Below are positions 4,887-7,220 of a stretch of 7,220 nt of DNA, in pieces. How positions within the stretch are numbered: the stretch's first letter is position 1; every line of letters starts with the position of its first letter. Both the position numbers and the translations under genes were made by a program. Below the pieces are notes generated by a model. That model worked only from the letters and a program-made list of their open reading frames with translations, ran no database searches and had not been told where the DNA came from. The stretch is from Thermoleophilaceae bacterium. GTDB lineage: Bacteria; Actinomycetota; Thermoleophilia; Solirubrobacterales; Thermoleophilaceae. The stretch lies in NCBI GenBank assembly GCA_013696905.1, contig JACCXP010000311.1, forward strand, positions 1-7,220, read 5' to 3'.

Positions 4887-5960
4887 CTACGCGCCCAGTG
4901 TGATCAGGCCCTTCGGAAACCGGCTGAGGACCTCCGGGCCCTCCGCGCCCACGACGACGAGATCCTCGATCCGCACCCCGAGCTTGCCCGGCAGGTAGAC
5001 GCCCGGCTCGACTGTCACGACGCTGCCCTGCTCGAGGAGATCCTCCTCGCCCGCACTCGGCGAGAGCCGCGGGGCCTCGTGGATCTCGAGGCCGACACCG
5101 TGGCCGAGGCCGTGGCCGAAGTGCTCCTCGTGCCCGGCGGCGACGATCGCCTCGCGTGCGAGCGCATCGACCTCGCGGCAGCGCGCCCCGGCGACGACCC
5201 CGGCGAGCGCCGTGTCCTGCGCCTCGAGCACGAGCTCGTAGACGGCGCGCGCCTCGTCCGACAGCTTGCCGGTCGCGAAGGTGCGCGTGCAGTCGGAGCA
5301 GTAGCCGTCGAGGACGCAGCCCATGTCGACGATCACGAGCGCGCCCGAGGCGATGCGCTCGTCGCGGGGGCTCGCGTGCGGGAGCGCGCCGTGCGCGCCC
5401 GAGGCGACGATCGAGGGAAACGACGGCCCCTCGGCGCCCTGCGCTCGCATCTCGCGCTCGAGGTCGATCGCCACGTCGCGCTCGCTGCGCCCGACGAGGC
5501 CGCGGCGACACAGATGCTCGTAGACCTCGTCCGTCAGCGCCGCCGCGCGCCTGATCGCGTCGAGCTCGTCGCGATCCTTGACCGCGCGGAGCTGCTCCAC
5601 GAGGCCGGCCTCGGCCACCAGCTCGACCCCCTCGTCGACCAGCTCACCGAGGCGACCGTGACGGCGCACCGTCACGTGGGCGTCGTCGAATCCGATCCGC
5701 CCGGCGAGCCGCTCGCCGACCTCCGCGAGCAGCTCCTGGCGACCCTGCACGTGCTCGAAGCCCGCGACCTGCTGCTCGGCCTGCTCGAGGTAGCGGAAGT
5801 CGGTGATGAAGATGCGCAACCCGGGCCCGACCACGCAGGCGGCGTTCGTGCCCGTGAAGCCCGTGATGTAGCGCACGTTGACGAGGTCCGTCACGAGCAA
5901 GGCGTCGAGCTCGCGCCCGACGACGAGTTGCTCGAGCCGCGCCGCCCGCTCCTCGCTCAC
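4887..5960 (-). CDS. pepQ: Xaa-Pro peptidase, M24 (pita-bread) family
   Basis: A cytosolic dimetal peptidase cleaving X-Pro bonds; 357 residues from GTG. The N-terminal creatinase-like domain (1-125) includes VRYITGFTGTNA (29-40) and FITDFRYLEQA. The catalytic M24 domain (130-350) carries all five metal ligands: Asp212 (IVDMGC), Asp223 (GYCSDCTRTF), His287 (HGLGHGVGLEIHE), Glu318 (VTVEPGVYLPG) and Glu332 (VRIED). His195 (LPHA) and His294 are the usual substrate-site histidines. The GTG overlaps the aroQ stop by 4 nt (GTGA), and GGAG at 5969-5972 is 8 nt ahead. Aminopeptidase (PepP) and dipeptidase (PepQ) members cannot be told apart safely. The short form in an aroB-aroQ cluster is conventionally named pepQ. 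Its role may be amino-acid recovery from peptides; no specific link to shikimate chemistry is evident. Confidence 0.9.
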   Translation of the reverse strand: MSEERAARLEQLVVGRELDALLVTDLVNVRYITGFTGTNAACVVGPGLRIFITDFRYLEQAEQQVAGFEHVQGRQELLAEVGERLAGRIGFDDAHVTVRRHGRLGELVDEGVELVAEAGLVEQLRAVKDRDELDAIRRAAALTDEVYEHLCRRGLVGRSERDVAIDLEREMRAQGAEGPSFPSIVASGAHGALPHASPRDERIASGALVIVDMGCVLDGYCSDCTRTFATGKLSDEARAVYELVLEAQDTALAGVVAGARCREVDALAREAIVAAGHEEHFGHGLGHGVGLEIHEAPRLSPSAGEEDLLEQGSVVTVEPGVYLPGKLGVRIEDLVVVGAEGPEVLSRFPKGLITLGA

Positions 5961-6400
5961 CGCTCGAGCTCCGCCTTGAGCAGCGCGAGCCCTTCGCGGT
6001 AGCCCTCGACCCCCTTGCCCTCGACCGTGCCCACGCACAGGTCGCGGACGACCGACAGCCGCCGCCACTGCTCGCGCTGCGACACCGTGGACAGGTGGAC
6101 CTCGACCGCCGGCACTCCGGCGAGCGCGAGGGCATCGCGGATCGCCCACGAGTAGTGGGTCCAGGCCCCGGGATTCACGATCAGCGCGTCCGCCATCTCG
6201 CCCGCGCTGTGCAGCGCCTCGCAGTACTCGCCCTCGTGGTTGGTCTGGAAGAAGAACGGCTCGACGAGGCCGAGCTCGCCGGCGAAGCGCTTGACGGCGA
6301 GCTCGACTTCCATCAGCGTCAGCGTGCCGTAGTGCTCGCCCTCGCGCCGCCCGAGCATGTCGAGGTTGACCCCGTGCAGCACCTGCACGCGGCTCCTCAT
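5957..6400 (-). CDS. aroQ: Type II 3-dehydroquinate dehydratase
   Basis: Dehydrates 3-dehydroquinate to 3-dehydroshikimate, the third step of the shikimate pathway; cytosolic dodecamer in characterised members. The 147 residues match the family length. Active-site residues are present: Asn12 (HGVNLDMLG), Arg19 and Tyr24 (RREGEHYG, the flexible lid with the catalytic Tyr), FQTNHEGE (51-58), Asn76 and His82 (IVNPGAWTHYS), His102 (VEVHLS), Arg109 and Arg113. The signatures are unusual: HGVN in place of NGPN, STVSQRE in place of SNIHARE and EGKGVEGY in place of CGxGxxGY, marking a divergent branch. ATG overlaps the aroB stop (ATGA), and GAGGAGG at 6411-6417 is 10 nt upstream, inside the aroB coding region. 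It is the substrate-linked partner of AroB. Confidence 0.93.
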   Translation of the reverse strand: MRSRVQVLHGVNLDMLGRREGEHYGTLTLMEVELAVKRFAGELGLVEPFFFQTNHEGEYCEALHSAGEMADALIVNPGAWTHYSWAIRDALALAGVPAVEVHLSTVSQREQWRRLSVVRDLCVGTVEGKGVEGYREGLALLKAELER

Positions 6401-7220
6401 CCGGCGAACGCCTCCTCGACAGCCGCACGCAGGTCGGCCTCCGCAACCTCGTGGCCCGGCGTAACCGCCCCCGGGGCCTCGACCAGCACGAACGGCACGC
6501 GCGAGCCGCGGCGCTTCTTGTCGCGCGCGACGAGCTCGATCACCCGCTCGGGGCTTGTTTGCTCGAACGATGTCGGGAGCCCGCGCGCGGAGAGCAGCTC
6601 GGCGACCTCGGCGCGCAGCGCAGCGCGCCCCGAGAGGCGCAGCGCGCACAGCAGCCCGACGGCGATCGCCTCGCCGTGGCGGTAGCGCCGGTAGCCCGTG
6701 GCCGCCTCGATCGCGTGGCCGACCGTGTGGCCGAGGTTGAGCACCTGGCGCGCACCCTCGTCGCGCTCGTCGGCCGCTACCACGGCGAGCTTCGTCTCGA
6801 GGCAGCCGAGCACGACGTCGTCGTCGGGCTCGCCGCCCGCGCGCACGGTCGCCCACAGCGCGCCGCCCGCGATCAGGGCGGTCTTCACGACCTCGGCGTA
6901 GCCCGCCGCCCGTTCGGCGCCCGGCAGCGTCTCGAGCGCCGCCGGGTCGACCAGCACGGCGCTCGGCTGGTGGTAAGCGCCGGCGTAGTTCTTTCCCTCC
7001 GGGAGGTCGACGCCGGTCTTGCCGCCGTAGGCCGAGTCGACCTGGGCGACGAGCGTCGTCGGCACGCCGACCCAGCGCACGCCGCGCTGGTAGACGGCGG
7101 CGCAGAAGCCGGCGAGGTCGCCGACGACCCCGCCTCCGAGCGCTATCACGTGCCCGTCATGGTCGAGCCCCGCGTCGGCGAGCTGCTCGAGCACCGCTCG
7201 GGCGGTGAGCAGGTTCTTCG
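6397..7220 (-). CDS. aroB: 3-dehydroquinate synthase, N-terminus beyond window
   Basis: Converts DAHP to 3-dehydroquinate using NAD and a divalent metal (second shikimate step). 273 residues are visible, starting in-frame at 7218 with KNLLTARAVLEQL. About 80 N-terminal residues should lie outside, judged by usual AroB length. Landmarks (visible numbering): nucleotide-binding GGGVVGDLAGF (28-38), VPTTLVAQVDSAYGGKTGVD (52-71), GKNYAGAYHQP, the metal ligands Glu109 (GYAEVVKTAL), His164 (NLGHTVGHAIE) and His181 (YRHGEAIAVG), and the C-terminal KKRRGSRVPFVL. First visible gene of the operon; its TGA overlaps the aroQ ATG. aroK and aroC are often just upstream but cannot be seen. Nothing suggests damage. 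Confidence 0.95.
   Translation of the reverse strand, partial: KNLLTARAVLEQLADAGLDHDGHVIALGGGVVGDLAGFCAAVYQRGVRWVGVPTTLVAQVDSAYGGKTGVDLPEGKNYAGAYHQPSAVLVDPAALETLPGAERAAGYAEVVKTALIAGGALWATVRAGGEPDDDVVLGCLETKLAVVAADERDEGARQVLNLGHTVGHAIEAATGYRRYRHGEAIAVGLLCALRLSGRAALRAEVAELLSARGLPTSFEQTSPERVIELVARDKKRRGSRVPFVLVEAPGAVTPGHEVAEADLRAAVEEAFAG

Noticed and set aside
3832..4998. Long plus-strand open frame (about 388 codons) over the permease and the end of pepQ
   Set aside because: Its product is rich in Arg, Asp, His and Glu with no recognisable domain, it crosses the IS boundary, and it lies antisense to a well-formed membrane protein. A typical GC-rich shadow frame.
4882..5511. Upstream extension of the permease frame
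   Set aside because: It overlaps the peptidase gene in another frame and is Arg/Ala-rich without hydrophobic segments. ATG 4881 gives a standard-length carrier.
4467..6002. Long plus-strand open frame (about 511 codons) opposite pepQ
   Set aside because: Low-complexity Arg/Ala/Asp composition and antisense to a peptidase with all metal ligands; not a gene.

Overview
This 7.2 kb window is very GC-rich, with GC-ending codons throughout. It looks like chromosomal DNA of a high-GC actinobacterium. A member of the Thermoleophilia / Solirubrobacterales type is my best guess, from the character of the AroQ, XRE and ImuB proteins and the Gram-positive-type LexA box; this is inference, not a database result. 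Almost everything is coded on the minus strand. The one plus-strand gene is the sugar-dehydrogenase-like lipoprotein.

Left part (1-1344, minus strand): a small XRE-family regulator is followed 30 nt later by an ImuB-like, apparently catalytically dead Y-family DNA polymerase that runs off the left edge. A near-perfect LexA (SOS) operator, TCGAACACATGTTCGC, lies between them and abuts the ImuB start. This is a DNA-damage mutagenesis module; dnaE2 would be the expected next gene beyond position 1 (inference).

Middle (1345-2865): the divergent intergenic region holds two interlocked perfect inverted repeats (11-bp and 8-bp arms), probably operator or promoter DNA. It is followed by a secreted lipoprotein of the PQQ-dependent glucose/sorbosone dehydrogenase (GSDH) family.

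2884-3941: a complete IS481-family insertion sequence with 25-bp imperfect terminal inverted repeats and a 6-bp target duplication, GCTAGC, which fits the NCTAGN target known for IS481. Its transposase is broken by a one-base frameshift between the first and second catalytic Asp. The element landed on the stop codon of the neighbouring permease gene and the duplication regenerated that stop. It also supplies the transposase stop codon.

Right part (3937-7220, minus strand): a tight operon in the order aroB (5' end off the window), aroQ, pepQ-type Xaa-Pro peptidase, then a 10-TM permease resembling the bile acid:sodium symporter (BASS) superfamily. The first two junctions are 4-nt stop/start overlaps and the third is a 5-nt gap. 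AroB and AroQ carry out consecutive steps of the shikimate pathway (DAHP to 3-dehydroquinate to 3-dehydroshikimate). aroB-aroQ-pepQ is a familiar actinobacterial/firmicute order usually continued by efp, but here the permease and then the IS follow. No tRNA, rRNA or CRISPR array was seen.
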